A stretch of DNA of 64,000 bases from Codonopsis lanceolata (GCA_013146195.2 CM028377.1:68297501-68361500), one strand, 5' to 3'; numbered from the stretch's first letter, positions 44,866-56,554 are shown. The notes: generated by a model from the letters alone, not told the origin. Program-made: numbers and translations.

Positions 44866-45148
44866 ATGCCTTTGCACACTAATATGGTTGTTGAAATTTT
44901 TGATGTTTGGGGTATTGATTTCATGGGTCCTTTTCCAGTTTCTAATAATTGTGAATATATCTTGGTAGCTGTTGATTATGTATCCAAATGGATAGAAGCT
45001 ATAGCTACTAAAACAAATGATGGTAAAACTGTGGTTAAATTTGTAGAAGATCTTTTTGCCAAGTATGGAGTACCGAAGACAATAATCAGTGACCAAGGAA
45101 CTCATTTTACTAATAAATTATTAAATAATGTCCTTAAGAAACATGGTG
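44866..45148 (+). pseudogene. Integrase core, left copy, split by a Mutator-like element
   Basis: The catalytic core shows VWGIDFMGPFPVS (first Asp), DYVSKWIEAIATKT and TIISDQGTHF (second Asp). It is cut at 45148 by the insertion; the rest resumes at 46439. Confidence 0.85.
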
Positions 45149-46428
45149 GGCAAAACACACCTTTGGGCCACTGTACTTTACAAAAGGTTGCAATTAGGCC
45201 ACTGAGACTTCAAAATTTTCGGGATGGCCACTGTACAAGACTTATCTTGCACGTTAACCCCTTTTTTGGATGGACGTTAAGTTTGGACGTTAAGTTTGAT
45301 TAAATGTCTATTTTACCCTCGACTTCTTCATCTTCACGGAACCAAGATGAAGATGACGGAGAGGCAATCAAACCCCATTGTACCATTGTTTGTTTATTTG
45401 CCTCTTCAATCTCCATCCCACCATTTTTGCGATAGAAATTCATACATATTTATAGTATTTACATACATACAAAGAGAATCGTACTACTACAATGGATCGA
45501 CCAGTTTGTAATTGAAGCTTAAAGCCGAATCGATGGCCAAAAACTCGGTCTTACACTCCCCAACTCCTTCCCACTCTCGTTAAATCAGCTCAAAGTCTCG
45601 CCCTTCCACCCATCTCCAACTTTCACGTCGGAGTCATCGGGTTAAGTCAAGGGTCCGACGGCGGATCTTCCTCGGCGTCAATCTCGAATTCCCGGCCTCC
45701 CCTCCACCACTCGTCCCACGACGCTTTTAATCACTAATCTCGCCGTCCACAATTCCCCCGCCTCCTACTGCCTCCGCCTCCTGCGGCCATTGCCAATTCT
45801 TCCAAGAACTTCGCCACGTCCCCAAACCAGTTCTAATCATTGACGACTCTCGAGAAAATGCCGATTTCCAACCCTTTTCGTCCACTTCTACCAAACCCAT
45901 TTGGCCCCGGATCGAGTTTTAAACCAGATCTGGTTACTTTGCATCCGTGAAGATGAAGAAGTCGAGGCGTCAATCTCGAATTCCCGGCCTCCTCCACCAC
46001 TCCGTCCCACGCGAGCGCTTTTAATCACTAATCTCGCAGTCCACATTCCCCAGCTCTCCCGCCGCCGCCGCCCCTGCGGCCATTGCGCCAATTCTTCCAA
46101 GAACTTCGCCACGCATCCCAACAGTTCTAATCATCGACGACTCTCGAGAAAATGCCGATTTCCAACCCTTTTCGTCACTTCTACCAAACCCATTTGGCCC
46201 AGGATCGAGTTTTAAACCGGATCCGGTTACTTTCACATCCGTGAAGATGAAGAAGTCGAGGGTAAAATAGACATTTAATCAAACTTAACGTCCAAACTTA
46301 ACGTCCATCTAAAAAGGGGTTAACGTGCAAGATAAGTTACCGTACATGTGGCCATCCGAAAATTTTGAAGTCTCGGTGGCCTAATTGCAACCTTTTGTAA
46401 AAGTGGTGGCCGAAAGGTGTGTTTTGCC
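45149..46428. mobile_element. Mutator-like element with gene-like cargo, left copy
   Basis: Flanked by AAACATGGTG at 45139-45148 and 46429-46438. Inverted termini start GGCAAAACACACCTTT and stay alike for about 200 bp (to TCATCTTCACGG). The interior has an internal direct duplication of about 290 bp (45677-45968 and 45969-46262) with coding-like, Ser/Pro-rich sequence (FLITNLAVHN in the other copy). No transposase. Same insertion as 50172-51472. Confidence 0.85.
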
Positions 46429-46438
46429 AAACATGGTG

Positions 46439-47104
46439 TAACTCACAAGTTAGCTACATCTTATCATCCTCAAACATCGGCCAAGTAGAGGTTAGCAATG
46501 AGGCAATAAAAGCAATATTAAAAAAGGCATTAGGCCTAATTGTAAAGATTGGGAAGCCAAACTTAAGGATGCTTTATGGGCATACCGAGGCTGGTTATAA
46601 AACCTCGATAGGAATGAGTCCATACCGAATGGTATATGGCAAAGCAAGTCATTTACCGGTGGAAATTGAACATAAAGCCTATTGGGCTATCAAAGACTTA
46701 AATTTAGATTTAACCTTGGTGGTGAGGAAAGATTGTTTCAATTGAATGAATTAGAAGAACATAGGCTAAATTGCATGCGAGAATGTTAAAACGTATAAAG
46801 AAAAGACCAAGAAATACCATGACATGGGATTAGCCAATAAAATGTTTAGACCAGGATTGAAAGTTTTACTTTTCAATCCTAGTCCGAGGCTATTCCCCGG
46901 AAAATTAAAATCTAAATTAGTGGTGCGGTCCTTTTTAAAATTGTCCGAATTTACCCTCATGGAGCTATTGATATTAGAGATCCAAGAACAAACGAAGTGT
47001 TTAAAGTCAATGGACACCGACTCAAACCATATCTTGAACCAATGTCAGTCGAACGAACAATTGAATTAATTCGTTTAGCTGACAATGCACCACCTGACGA
47101 TTAG
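46439..47104 (+). pseudogene. Integrase C-terminal part, left copy
   Basis: Continues the integrase after the insertion: TSIGMSPYRMVYGKASHLP, then LANKMFRPGLKVLLFNPS and an end in VNGHRLKPYLE-like sequence. It has several frame changes relative to the right-hand copy (51483-52145), many at CAG/CTG sites, so frame loss here is probably not real. Confidence 0.75.
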
Positions 47105-48098
47105 GTTTGCAGTTGGGTCGAGCCAAAGACGTTAAACAAAGGTGCTAAGTGGGAGGCAACCCACTATGATGAATTTTATTGCTTTGGTAGTTAATTCAAA
47201 TATGCTATTCTCCGTTAAATGTAATTTTGGACATTTAATTTTGAAATTAAATATGCCAAAATTTAAGTTTGGGGAGAAAACATTTTTAATGTTGTATTTA
47301 TATGTTACTAATATAGTTAGTTTAGAGTTTTTGTAGAGTTTTTAAAATGCGAGAAAGTAACAGACGTAACGGAACTAACGAAGGGACCTAAATGTTAAGC
47401 TGGCGAAAAGGATGAAAAAGAAACAAAAGGAGGACAATACGCCCACCTTGCGGGCGCAAGGTGCTCGTGGCTGCGACCCGCAGGTCCCCATAAATACTGA
47501 TTTCGTGAAAGCGGAACATGCGAAGACGTGGTGGAATCGGAGCCGTCATCAGCCGACCTTAGCCGCAAGGTAAAAAGCCACCTGCGACATAAGGTGTCTT
47601 TATTAAGGAGGTACCGGTGAACAAGCGACGGATCACCGAAAATCTTCTACCTTCAACCCCGGCAAGCGGCAAAGCACGCTGTTACCGGCCGCAGTCCTTC
47701 CTCTCCAAAATCCGGCGAGATCCTCTTCAACTTCTTCCAAATTCCGGCTCAAACTTCAAAGAACAACCTCCCTCCTTCAAACCCTTCAACTTCCATCCTC
47801 CATTCATCCCTCATCACACCTCATTTGAAGAGTGAAGCAAGGAGACTCCATTGTTGCCGACAAAGGAAGCTTGAACTCGGCGACTTTCCACCACCTTAAA
47901 AGCAAAATTTCAAGTAATTCTAACCCTTCTTTAATTTCTACGTACAAAATGATTTGCATGTTAGGGTGTTAGAAAAATTAATGTAGATATATTTTTTGCA
48001 TGCTTTAGGAAATAGTTAAATTTTAATTTTAAATTCTTAAAATTTAAAAATAGAATAATATTTTAATTGTTAATATTTTATTTTTGTGCTCAAAACAA
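47105..48098 (+). other. Leader between integrase and env-position ORF, left copy
   Basis: Non-coding. It contains a polypurine-like AAGTTTGGGG at 47265-47274 and degraded versions of the 18-bp palindromes (the clearest at 47445-47462). Same region as 52146-53128. Confidence 0.6.
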
Positions 48099-48467
48099 AT
48101 GGCCCATAAGCGTAGAATCTTGGCCCCTCTACTTCGCCCTATTGAGGAGGAAGAGCAACATTTTGACTACCGCTTTATTTCTTTCGAGGCCTTGGAGAGA
48201 TACGCTGCTAAGCTCTCCAAATCCTTGATTCCTGAGAGGGGATTCAAGGACGAAGAATTTGGCCTCCAAAATAATTTTAGAGCTCGTAGGTGGGGGCGTT
48301 TGACTGAGTCTCCGAACAAGGCAATCGTGCCTATTGTTCGCGAGTTCTATGCCAATGGGCAAATTGGCATAGATGGTGGGGTTGAAGAAACTGTTTTTGT
48401 TAGGGGCGTAGATGTTAATTTCGAGTCCCAAGCATTAACGTAACTTCCAACTCTCATGCGGCCATGA
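48099..48467 (+). pseudogene. Env-position ORF, left copy, cut by the gap
   Basis: ATG at 48099; the first ~115 codons correspond to 53129-53480 with small differences. The reading frame ends at 48443, where the contig end becomes unreliable. Confidence 0.65.
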
Positions 48468-48567
48468 NNNNNNNNNNNNNNNNNNNNNNNNNNNNNNNNN
48501 NNNNNNNNNNNNNNNNNNNNNNNNNNNNNNNNNNNNNNNNNNNNNNNNNNNNNNNNNNNNNNNNNNN
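48468..48567. other. Assembly gap, 100 N
   Basis: Exactly 100 undetermined bases, a conventional scaffold spacer; true distance unknown and possibly negative given the flanking duplicates. Confidence 0.98.
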
Positions 48568-50171
48568 ACACGACTACCTTTCAAGATGCATGATTTCTAT
48601 ATTCTCCGATTTGGTAGAAAGATGTGTTGAAGTTTTCATGGATGATTTTTAGGTTTTTGGAAACTCTTTTGATCATCGGCCTAGAAAATCTTACATCAAT
48701 CTTAAAAAGATGCCTTTGGAAACAAATTTAACTTTAAGTTGGGAGAAAAGTCACTTCATGGTCAAACATGGAATTGTCTTTGGGCATGTTATGTCTAATA
48801 AATGCATTGAAGTCGATAAGGCGAAAATTGAAGTTATTTCACAATTACCCCTCCAACTTCAAGTTAAAGGTGTTAGAAGTTTTCTAGGGCATGCCGGGTT
48901 TATATAGAAGATTTATAAAAGATTTTTCCAAAATATGTAAACCTCTATGTAACTTGTTAGCAAAAGATACCAAATTTGTTTTTGATCAAGAATGCATAAA
49001 TGCATTTAATTTATTAAAAAAAGATTAACCACTTGCCTTTATTTTATCCGGCCCTGATTGGTCTCTCCCTTTTGAGATAATGTGCGATGCATCAGATTTT
49101 GCAATTGGAGCCGTGTTAGGACAACGGGTAGATAGGAAGCCACATGTGATACATTATGCTAGTAGAACACTAAATGATGCACAACTAAATTATACAACAA
49201 CAGAAAAAGAGTTTTTAGTAGTTGTGTATGCATTGGAAAAGTTTAGACCATATCTGTTAGGATCAAAAGTGATAATATTTTCTGATCATTCTGCCTTAAA
49301 GTATTTATTAAGTAAGAAAGATGCTAAGCCTAGACTAATTAGGTGGATGCTATTATTGCATGAATTTGACATTACAATCAAGGATAAAAAGGGAACCGAA
49401 AATGTCGTAGCTGACCACTTGTCTAGATTAGAATTTTCACCCCTACTTGAACGTCAATTTCTTGACAATCCAATTCCTATAAATGAAGATTTCCTTGATG
49501 AACAACTTCTAGCAATCAAAGATTCAGACCCCTGGTATGCTGATTTTGTCAATTATTATGTGTCTGATATTATAAATCCTGATTTTGATCACTATCAAAA
49601 GAAGAAATTTTTGACCGAAGCAAAAAAATATTTTTGGGAAGAGCCTCATTTATATAAAATGTGTTCGAGACTTTTAATCGGAACAATGTATCCCGAGAAA
49701 AAAGACCAACAAAGTATTATGAAATTTGCCATGAATACTCTTGTGGTGGTCATTTTAGTGGGAATAAAACTGCTAGAAAAATTTTACAATCTGGTTTATA
49801 TTGGCCTACTGTTTTTAGAGACTGTGATTTATTTTATAGAACTTGTGATAAATGTAAGAGAACTGGTGGAATAGGAAAAAGAAATGAAATGCCTTTGCAC
49901 ACTAATATGGTTGTTGAAATTTTTGATGTTTGGGGTATTGATTTCATGGGTCCTTTTCCAGTTTCTAATAATTGTGAATATATCTTGGTAGCTGTTGATT
50001 ATGTATCCAAATGGATAGAAGCTATAGCTACTAAAACAAATGATGGTAAAACTGTGGTTAAATTTGTAGAAGATCTTTTTGCCAAGTATGGAGTACCGAA
50101 GACAATAATCAGTGACCAAGGAACTCATTTTACTAATAAATTATTAAATAATGTCCTTAAGAAACATGGTG
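48568..50171 (+). pseudogene. RT-RNase H-integrase of the Athila element, right copy
   Basis: Begins inside RT (CMISIFSDLVERCVEVFMDD), matching the left copy from about 43551. RNase H is open at 49080-49660. The integrase finger and core follow to 50171 in a second frame (CDKCKRTGGIGKRN, VWGIDFMGPFPVS, TIISDQGTHF). Here the HHCC finger Cys pair is readable, unlike the left copy, while the right copy has its own breaks near 48655-49030 and 49665-49730. Cut at 50171 by the Mutator-like element. Confidence 0.85.
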
Positions 50172-51472
50172 GGCAAAACACACCTTTGGGCCATTGTACT
50201 TTACAAAAGGTTGCAATTAGGCCAATGAGACTTCAAAATTTTGGATGGCCACTGTATAAAGACTTATCTTGCACGTTAACCCCTTTTTTGGATGGACGTT
50301 AAGTTTGGACGTTAAGTTTGATTAAATGTCTATTTTACCCTCGACTTCTTCATCTTCACGGAACCAAGATGAAGATGACGGAGAGGCAATCAAACCCCCA
50401 CCGCACCATTGTTTGTTTATTTGCCTCTTCAATCTCCATCCCACCATTTTTGCAGATAGAAATTCATACATATTTATAGTATTTACATACATACAAAGAG
50501 AATCGTACTACTACAATGGATCGACCCAGATTTGTAATTGAAGCTTCTGAAGCCGAATCGATGGCCAAAAACTCCGGCCTTACACTCCCCAACTCCTTCC
50601 CACTCTCGTTAAATCACCAAAGTCTCGCCCTTCCACCCATCTCCAACTTTCACGTCTGAGTCATCTAAGTTAGGTCCGACTACCGGATCTTCCTCGGCGT
50701 CAATCTCGAATTCCCGGCCTCCCCTCCACCACTCCGTCCACGCAGAACGCTTTTTAATCACTAATCTCGCCGTCCACAATTCCCCCGCCTCTACTGCCGT
50801 CGCCTCCGCCCCTGCGGCCATTGCCGCCAATTCTTCCAAGAACTTCGCCACGCTGGCCCCAAACCAGCCTAATCATTGACGACTCTCGAGAAAATGCCGA
50901 TTTCCAACCCTTTTCGTCACTTCTACCAAACCCATTTGGCCCAGATCTGAGTTTTAAACCAGATCTGGTTACTTTGCATCCGTGAAGATGAAGAAGTCGA
51001 GGGCGTCAATCTCGACCCCCGGCCTCCTCCACCACACTCCCACGCAGAACAGCTTTTTAATCACTAATCTCGCCGTCCACAATTCCCCCGCCTCTACTGC
51101 TGCCTCCGCCGCCTCGCGCCATTGCCGCCAATTCTTCCAAGAACTTCGCCACGCATCCCAACCCCAGTTCCTAATCATCGACGACTCTCGAGAAAATGCC
51201 GATTTCCAACCCTTTTCGTCACTTCTACCAAACCCATTTGGCCCAGATCTGAGTTTTAAACCAGATCTGGTTACTTTGCATCCGTGAAGATGAAGAAGTC
51301 GAGGGTAAAATAGACATTTAATCAAACTTAACGTCCAAACTTAACGTCCATCTAAAAAAGGGGTTAACGTGCAAGATAAGTCTGGTACAGTGGCCATCCC
51401 GAAAATTTTGAAGTCTCAGTGGCCTAATTGCAACCTTTTGTAAAGTACAGTGGCCGAAAGGTGTGTTTTGCC
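50172..51472. mobile_element. Mutator-like element with gene-like cargo, right copy
   Basis: 1,301 bp with AAACATGGTG duplications at 50162-50171 and 51473-51482 and TIRs of about 200 bp. After the left TIR an ATG at 50516 opens MDRPRFVIEASEAESMAKNS, which runs to a stop near 50658. Two copies of a further coding-like block follow (about 50694-50995 and 51002-51294; the second is open on the plus strand for 101 codons, ending at 51287). The cargo looks like a captured plant gene piece duplicated in place. I do not recognise the gene. Confidence 0.85.
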
Positions 51473-51482
51473 AAACATGGTG

Positions 51483-52145
51483 TAACTCACAAGTTAGCTA
51501 CATCTTATCATCCTCAAACATCTGGCCAAGTAGAGGTTAGCAACAGGCCAATAAAAGCAATATTAAAAAAAGACTGTTAGGCCTAATTGTAAAGATTGGG
51601 AAGCCAAACTTAAGGATGCTTTATGGGCATACCGAACTGGTTATAAAACCTCGATAGGAATGAGTCCATACCGAATGGTATATGGCAAAGCAAGTCATTT
51701 ACCAGTGGAAATTGAACATAAAGCCTATTGGGCTATCAAAGACTTAAATTTAGATTTAACCTTGGCTGGTGAGGAAAGATTGTTTCAATTGAATGAATTA
51801 GAAGAACATAGGCTAAATTCGTACGAGAATGTTAAAACGTATAAAGAAAAGACCAAGAAATACCATGACATGGGATTAGCCAATAAAATGTTTAGACCAG
51901 GATTGAAAGTTTTACTTTTCAATCCTAGTCTGAGGCTATTCCCTGGAAAATTAAAATCTAAGTGGTCTGGTCCTTTTAAAATTGTCCGAATTTACCCTCA
52001 TGGAGCTATTGATATTAGAGATCCAAGAACAAACGAAGTGTTTAAAGTCAATGGACACCGACTCAAACCATATCTTGAACCAATGTCAGTCGAACGAACA
52101 ATTGAATTAATTCGTTTAGCTGACAATGCACCACCTGACGATTAG
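51483..52145 (+). pseudogene. Integrase C-terminal part, right copy
   Basis: Continues the core after the insertion (THKLATSYHPQTSG-like sequence near 51490-51540). From 51660 it is open for 161 codons: MSPYRMVYGKASHLPVEIEH, LNELEEHRLNSYENVKTYKE, a GPFKIVRIYPHGAI chromodomain-like/SH3-like end, and GHRLKPYLEP. Stop TAG at 52143. Confidence 0.85.
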
Positions 52146-53128
52146 GTTTGCAGTTGGGTCGAGCCAAAGACGTTAAACAAAGGTGCTAAGTGGGAGGCAA
52201 CCCACTATGATGAATTTTATTGCTTTTGTAGTTAATTTAAATATGTTGTTCTCTGTTAAATGTAATTTTGGACATTTAATTTTGAAATTAAATATGCCAA
52301 AATTTAAGTTTGGGGGAGAAAAACATTTTAATGTTGTATTTATATGTTACTAATATAGTTAGTTTAGAGTTTTTGTAGAGTTTTTAAAATGCAGGAAAGT
52401 AACGGACGTAACGGAACCTAACGAAGGGACCTAAATGTTAAACTGCTGAAAAAGGATGAAAAAGAAACAAAAGGAGGACAATCTGCCCACCTTGCGGACG
52501 CAAGGTGCTCAGGGCCTTGCGACCGCAAGGTCCCCATAAATACGGATTTCGTGAAACGGAACATGCAGTACGTGGGGAATCGGAGCCGTCATCACTGCCG
52601 ACCTTGCGGACGCAAGGTAAAAGCCACCTTGCGACCGCAAGGTGTCTTTATTTAAGGAGGTACCGGGCTGAACAAACAGATCACCAGAAAATCTTCTACC
52701 TTCAAGCAAGCAGTGCAGCAGCCGTCCTTCCTCTCCAAAATCCGGCGAGATCCTCTTCAACTTCTTCCAAATTCCGGCTCAAACTTCAAAGAACAACCTC
52801 CCTCCTTCAAACCCTTCAACTTCCATCCTCCATTCATCCCTCATCACACCTCATTTGAAGAGTGAAGCAAGGAGACTCCATTGTTGCCGACAAGGAAGCT
52901 TGAACTCCGGCGACTTTCCCTACCTTAAAGCTGCAAATTTCAAGTAATTCTAACCCTTCTTTAATTTCTACGTACAAAATGATTTGCATGTTAGGGTGTT
53001 AGAAAAATTAATGTAGATATATTTTTTGCATGCTTTAGGAAATAGTTAAATTTTAATTTTAAATTCTTAAAATTTAAAAATAGAATAATATTTTAATTGT
53101 TAATATTTTATTTTTGTGCTCAAAACAA
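52146..53128 (+). other. Leader before the env-position ORF, right copy
   Basis: About 980 bp without coding sequence. It has a polypurine-like AAGTTTGGGGG at 52305-52315, four 18-bp palindromes, a CATAAATACGG word at 52535-52545 that resembles the LTR TATA context, and a C-rich segment at 52690-52850. It may hold the promoter or splice acceptor for a subgenomic mRNA. Confidence 0.55.
52489..52643. promoter_or_regulatory. Four 18-bp palindromes in the env-ORF leader
   Basis: ACCTTGCGGACGCAAGGT at 52489-52506 and 52601-52618, GCCTTGCGACCGCAAGGT at 52514-52531 and ACCTTGCGACCGCAAGGT at 52626-52643. They form two pairs with 25-bp start-to-start spacing, the same spacing as the LTR pairs. They differ from the LTR copies only in the central bases. 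Confidence 0.7.
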
Positions 53129-54220
53129 ATGGCCCATAAGCGTAGAAATCTTGGCCCCTCTACTTCTCGCCCTATTGAGGAGGAAGAGCAACATTTTGAC
53201 TACCGCCGCTTTATTTCTTTCGAGGCCTTGGAGAGATACGCTGCTAAGCTCTCCAAATCCTTGATTCCTGAGAGGGGATTCAAGGATGAAGAATTTGGCC
53301 TCCATAATAATTTAAGAGCTCGTAGGTGGGGTCGTTTGACTGAGTCTCCGAACAAGGCAATCGTGCCTATTGTTCACGAGTTCTATGCCAATGGGCAAAT
53401 TGGCATAGATGGTGGGGTTGAAGAAACTGTTTTTGTTAGGGGCGTAGATGTTAATTTCGAGTCCCAAAGCATTAACATGTATTACGGCACCTCCAACTTT
53501 GCGGAGGGTGCCGATGACTATAGCCACCACCTTCATTCCCCTGTCCCTATTGAGGTGGTCAATGCGACCATCGCTCTTCCTGGTGTGGTGTGGACCCAAA
53601 ACCGTAACCCACCATTCGGTCCACGCACCATGGAGGAGTCCTTCCTCTTGAACACGGCCAAGCCCGTGTTCAAATTTATCTGCTCCCGCCTTATGCCCAC
53701 CAGTCACCAACACACGGTGACTTGGGCTAAGACCGTCCTGATCTACACCATCATGACTGGTGGGTCTGTTGATGTCGGCCGTTTGATCAACGGCCAAATT
53801 AAGACCCTTATTAGAGGTACCACAAATGCGGGGTTCGCGTTCCCGCATTTGATTACTGGACTGTGTAAGGACGTTGGGGTGAGATGGCCTCGACACGCGG
53901 AGAGGCTGAGAGATGGGCCCGCCATCACTAGGGCCATTTTGTTTGAGCACCAGCAGCAGCCGCGAGAGAGGGTTCCTCACGTGGAGGAACCCGAAGAGGA
54001 GGAGATGGACCCACTTGTGGAAATCTCCAATAGGTTGGAGGAAGCCGTCCTCCAAACTGATATGGTGAGTCAGCAGTTGGCACAAATGCGTGCCGACCAG
54101 ACTCAATTATTCGGCTGGTTTAACACCATGGGACAAAATGTCTCAAACCGGTATGGGCTGCCTCCTGGCACGATCCCCAAGTTTCATCCTCATTCGTTAT
54201 TTCCACCCGACTCACCTTGA
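53129..54220 (+). CDS. Env-position ORF of the Athila element (putative plant transposon protein domain)
   Basis: Intact 363-codon ORF from ATG at 53129; the only long unbroken gene of this element. Residues 15-250 fit the domain annotated as 'putative plant transposon protein' in Athila-type elements: SFEALERYAAKLSKSLIPER, IVPIVHEFYANGQIG, VFVRGVDVNFE, YYGTSNFAE, SRLMPTSHQHTVTWAKTVLI and FAFPHLITGLCKDVGVRWPR. The C-terminus has an acidic stretch (EEPEEEEMD), a predicted helical segment (ISNRLEEAVLQTDMVSQQLA) and a Pro-rich end. I see no signal peptide and no clear transmembrane segment, so it does not look like a classical envelope protein in spite of its position. Its role is unknown. Confidence 0.8.
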   Translation: MAHKRRNLGPSTSRPIEEEEQHFDYRRFISFEALERYAAKLSKSLIPERGFKDEEFGLHNNLRARRWGRLTESPNKAIVPIVHEFYANGQIGIDGGVEETVFVRGVDVNFESQSINMYYGTSNFAEGADDYSHHLHSPVPIEVVNATIALPGVVWTQNRNPPFGPRTMEESFLLNTAKPVFKFICSRLMPTSHQHTVTWAKTVLIYTIMTGGSVDVGRLINGQIKTLIRGTTNAGFAFPHLITGLCKDVGVRWPRHAERLRDGPAITRAILFEHQQQPRERVPHVEEPEEEEMDPLVEISNRLEEAVLQTDMVSQQLAQMRADQTQLFGWFNTMGQNVSNRYGLPPGTIPKFHPHSLFPPDSP

Positions 54221-56554
54221 GTCGAGGTCCAAGTTTCACCTTCTTTCGTTAGGTGGGCCTGCTATGTCCTTTTGATATTTGCCCTTCCCCATCAAGCCTC
54301 TCATATGTTCCTCAATTTTGGGGACAAAATAGAAATTAAGTTTGAGGGGGGGGGGGGAATTCTGAGCCCAGAGTCTTAGCAGGTCCTAGCCTAAGGAGGA
54401 GTGGAGCTGGGCTACGTTTTTAGGGTGGGGAAAATTTTCTTTTCCCTCTATCTTGTTTCCTCCTCACCCACCTTTCTTGCTTTTGAATTTTTCTTGTTTT
54501 CGGAGATGTTGCCTTGACCAGAATACTATAACATTGGTTGCTCGTGGATTCCTCTCATGGGGATCCATCATTAATTGTGTCATCAACATCTCCAATTTTC
54601 TTTTAAAAAAAACTTAAAAATTTGAAAATATAAAAAATTAGTTTTAATTAAAAAATTTCATCCTTAAGTTTTGGTGTGGTAGCACTAGTCGATGAGGAGT
54701 TAATGCAATGAACCGCATAGCTAGTCCGTAGATCCCTCTGGAATTTACTTGATTTTGCAAAACTTTTACTTTTCTCCAAATTCTTCATGTACCCACACCA
54801 GTCATAATTATGGATTAATTAGAATAGTTTTATAAAGTTTATAGCACCTACTTCATTTCAACAAGATATGCACAAGAATATGATGCATAGCCATTCGAAG
54901 ATAATTGTTGCACTAAATTGTAACTTAGGGTCAATTGCATAATAGTTAGATCCCTTGGATTTTTCTCATTTATATATCTCAAGCACACTTTCGAACCGTG
55001 TCTGCATGTTAGTCTCGATTGTCCCTACCATCTGTCTTAGCGAATGCTTATGTGAAATCCAGTGATGTTAAACATTCAACCTCATAATTCCCATAGTTGA
55101 TATGATGTTTTGTATGCCTTACTTGCTTTAAAAACTACATGAGCATTTGACATTAAGAAATGACTTAGGCCAACTTTGAATCATTAGAGTCTAAATATTC
55201 CCCGACCTTTACTAAAAATATCCCTAGTGTCCCCTTTGAGCCTAATTAAAAAGAATGGAGTGTGCTAAGCACACATTAAACCCCCATTCGACATCGTTTC
55301 CATTACCCACATTAACTTAACTCTAAAAGCCTATACACTTTTAGCCTACCCTTTGAGAGAGTAGGATGTGGGTGGGAAATAAATTTTATGGGACCACATT
55401 TTTTAGTAAAGCAAGTTTTCTGAAGACTTCTTCTTTCCGTCGTAAAAAAAATAGAAAAAGAAAAGAAAAAAATATATAGATCGACGAAAAATGAAACGGA
55501 AGAAGAGGAGTGCAAATAGATTCAAATGAAAGCATAGCTTTCAAAAGAAAATATGTTAGAAAAATATTGCTAAGAAAAATGATGATATATTTTTAGAGTA
55601 TGTATTGCCCAAAACAAGTTTGGGGGGGGGGGGAAAGAAGAAAACTGAAAAGTAACAGAAAACACCCCCTACTTGTAGTCTTTGCAGGTCCTAGCCTAAA
55701 TAGGGAAAACTTCCTTTTGCTTGGAAGTATGAGGGATAAAGGGTAGTCTTACTTTCTCACTTTGAATTCCAATCCCTTTCCATCAAATCCCCATCACCTC
55801 GGCCTTACATTACAAGCTAATAAAGACCTAATGATCTTCTTGCCAATGCTTGTGCGTGTTTTCTCTGCTAAGTGAGTCATATAGAATTGATCAAACACTT
55901 CATAATCATATTATTCGCCAAGAGCTCACTATGTTAGCATAATCTTAGCTATTATAAGTAATTGGGATAGGAGAGCATTATACGTCATACATAGAAGTGC
56001 ATGGGATGGATGTATAAGTTTTTGAAATCCTTGGTGACCTCTCTTTCTGGAATAGACCGGGTTTGGATGGTAGATCTCATATTTCACGATGCATTGGTTT
56101 TAATTAAACTTTGATTTTCATATGAATGTGGTGCTTAGCTTAATAAAACTGTTTTAGTTGAGATATTCTCTAAGACTGGTGATCACACACACACGGAGAA
56201 AATTAAGAGTGGTAACAGTTTTAAGTAAAAGTCAGTTGGTTTTATGTGACTAAGTCTGCACATATGTGGTGAGCATCGAACTGCATGAGACTGCTTTGTT
56301 ATGTCATGCTATTATAACTTGAGGTTGAAGCCAAAAAGATTTTTATTTTATTGTTAGTTTAGTCTTTATCTGCTTTTGTGTTTTTAGTTTTTGTATTTAT
56401 CTGCATAGTCGAGTCACTCTAAAGAGTCTCATTGAGTTTGTGGGTTTCTAGAGGAGTGTAAATACTGTCACCCTCCAAAAAGATTTGTGTTATTTTTGTT
56501 AAGTAATTGCTTTTGTATTTATGAGTATTGTTTACTCGTGGACGAGCAAAGTTT
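54221..56554 (+). other. Athila 3' non-coding region
   Basis: 2.3 kb without a plausible gene, typical of Athila elements. It contains G-runs preceded by PPT-like words (AAGTTTGAGGGGG near 54338, CAAGTTTGGGGG near 55615), and otherwise AT-rich sequence. Confidence 0.65.

Larger units (their letters stand above)
43551..53510. other. 4.9-kb block present on both sides of the gap
   Basis: 43551-48467 and 48568-about 53510 are the same sequence in the same order, including the Mutator-like insertion at the identical site with identical 10-bp duplications. The left copy ends, and the right copy begins, exactly at the N-run. Discordances are denser near the gap in both copies. This is what unmerged overlapping contig ends look like. 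Confidence 0.85.

Noticed and set aside
48347..48652. Open frames reading through the N-run
   Set aside because: They consist largely of undetermined residues and bridge an assembly gap.
48099..53129. Two separate env-position genes in tandem
   Set aside because: The left one is a copy cut by the gap inside the duplicated contig end; there is probably only one gene.
53312..54106. 264-codon minus-strand frame
   Set aside because: Antisense shadow of the well-supported env-position ORF; no domain signal and it overlaps it completely.
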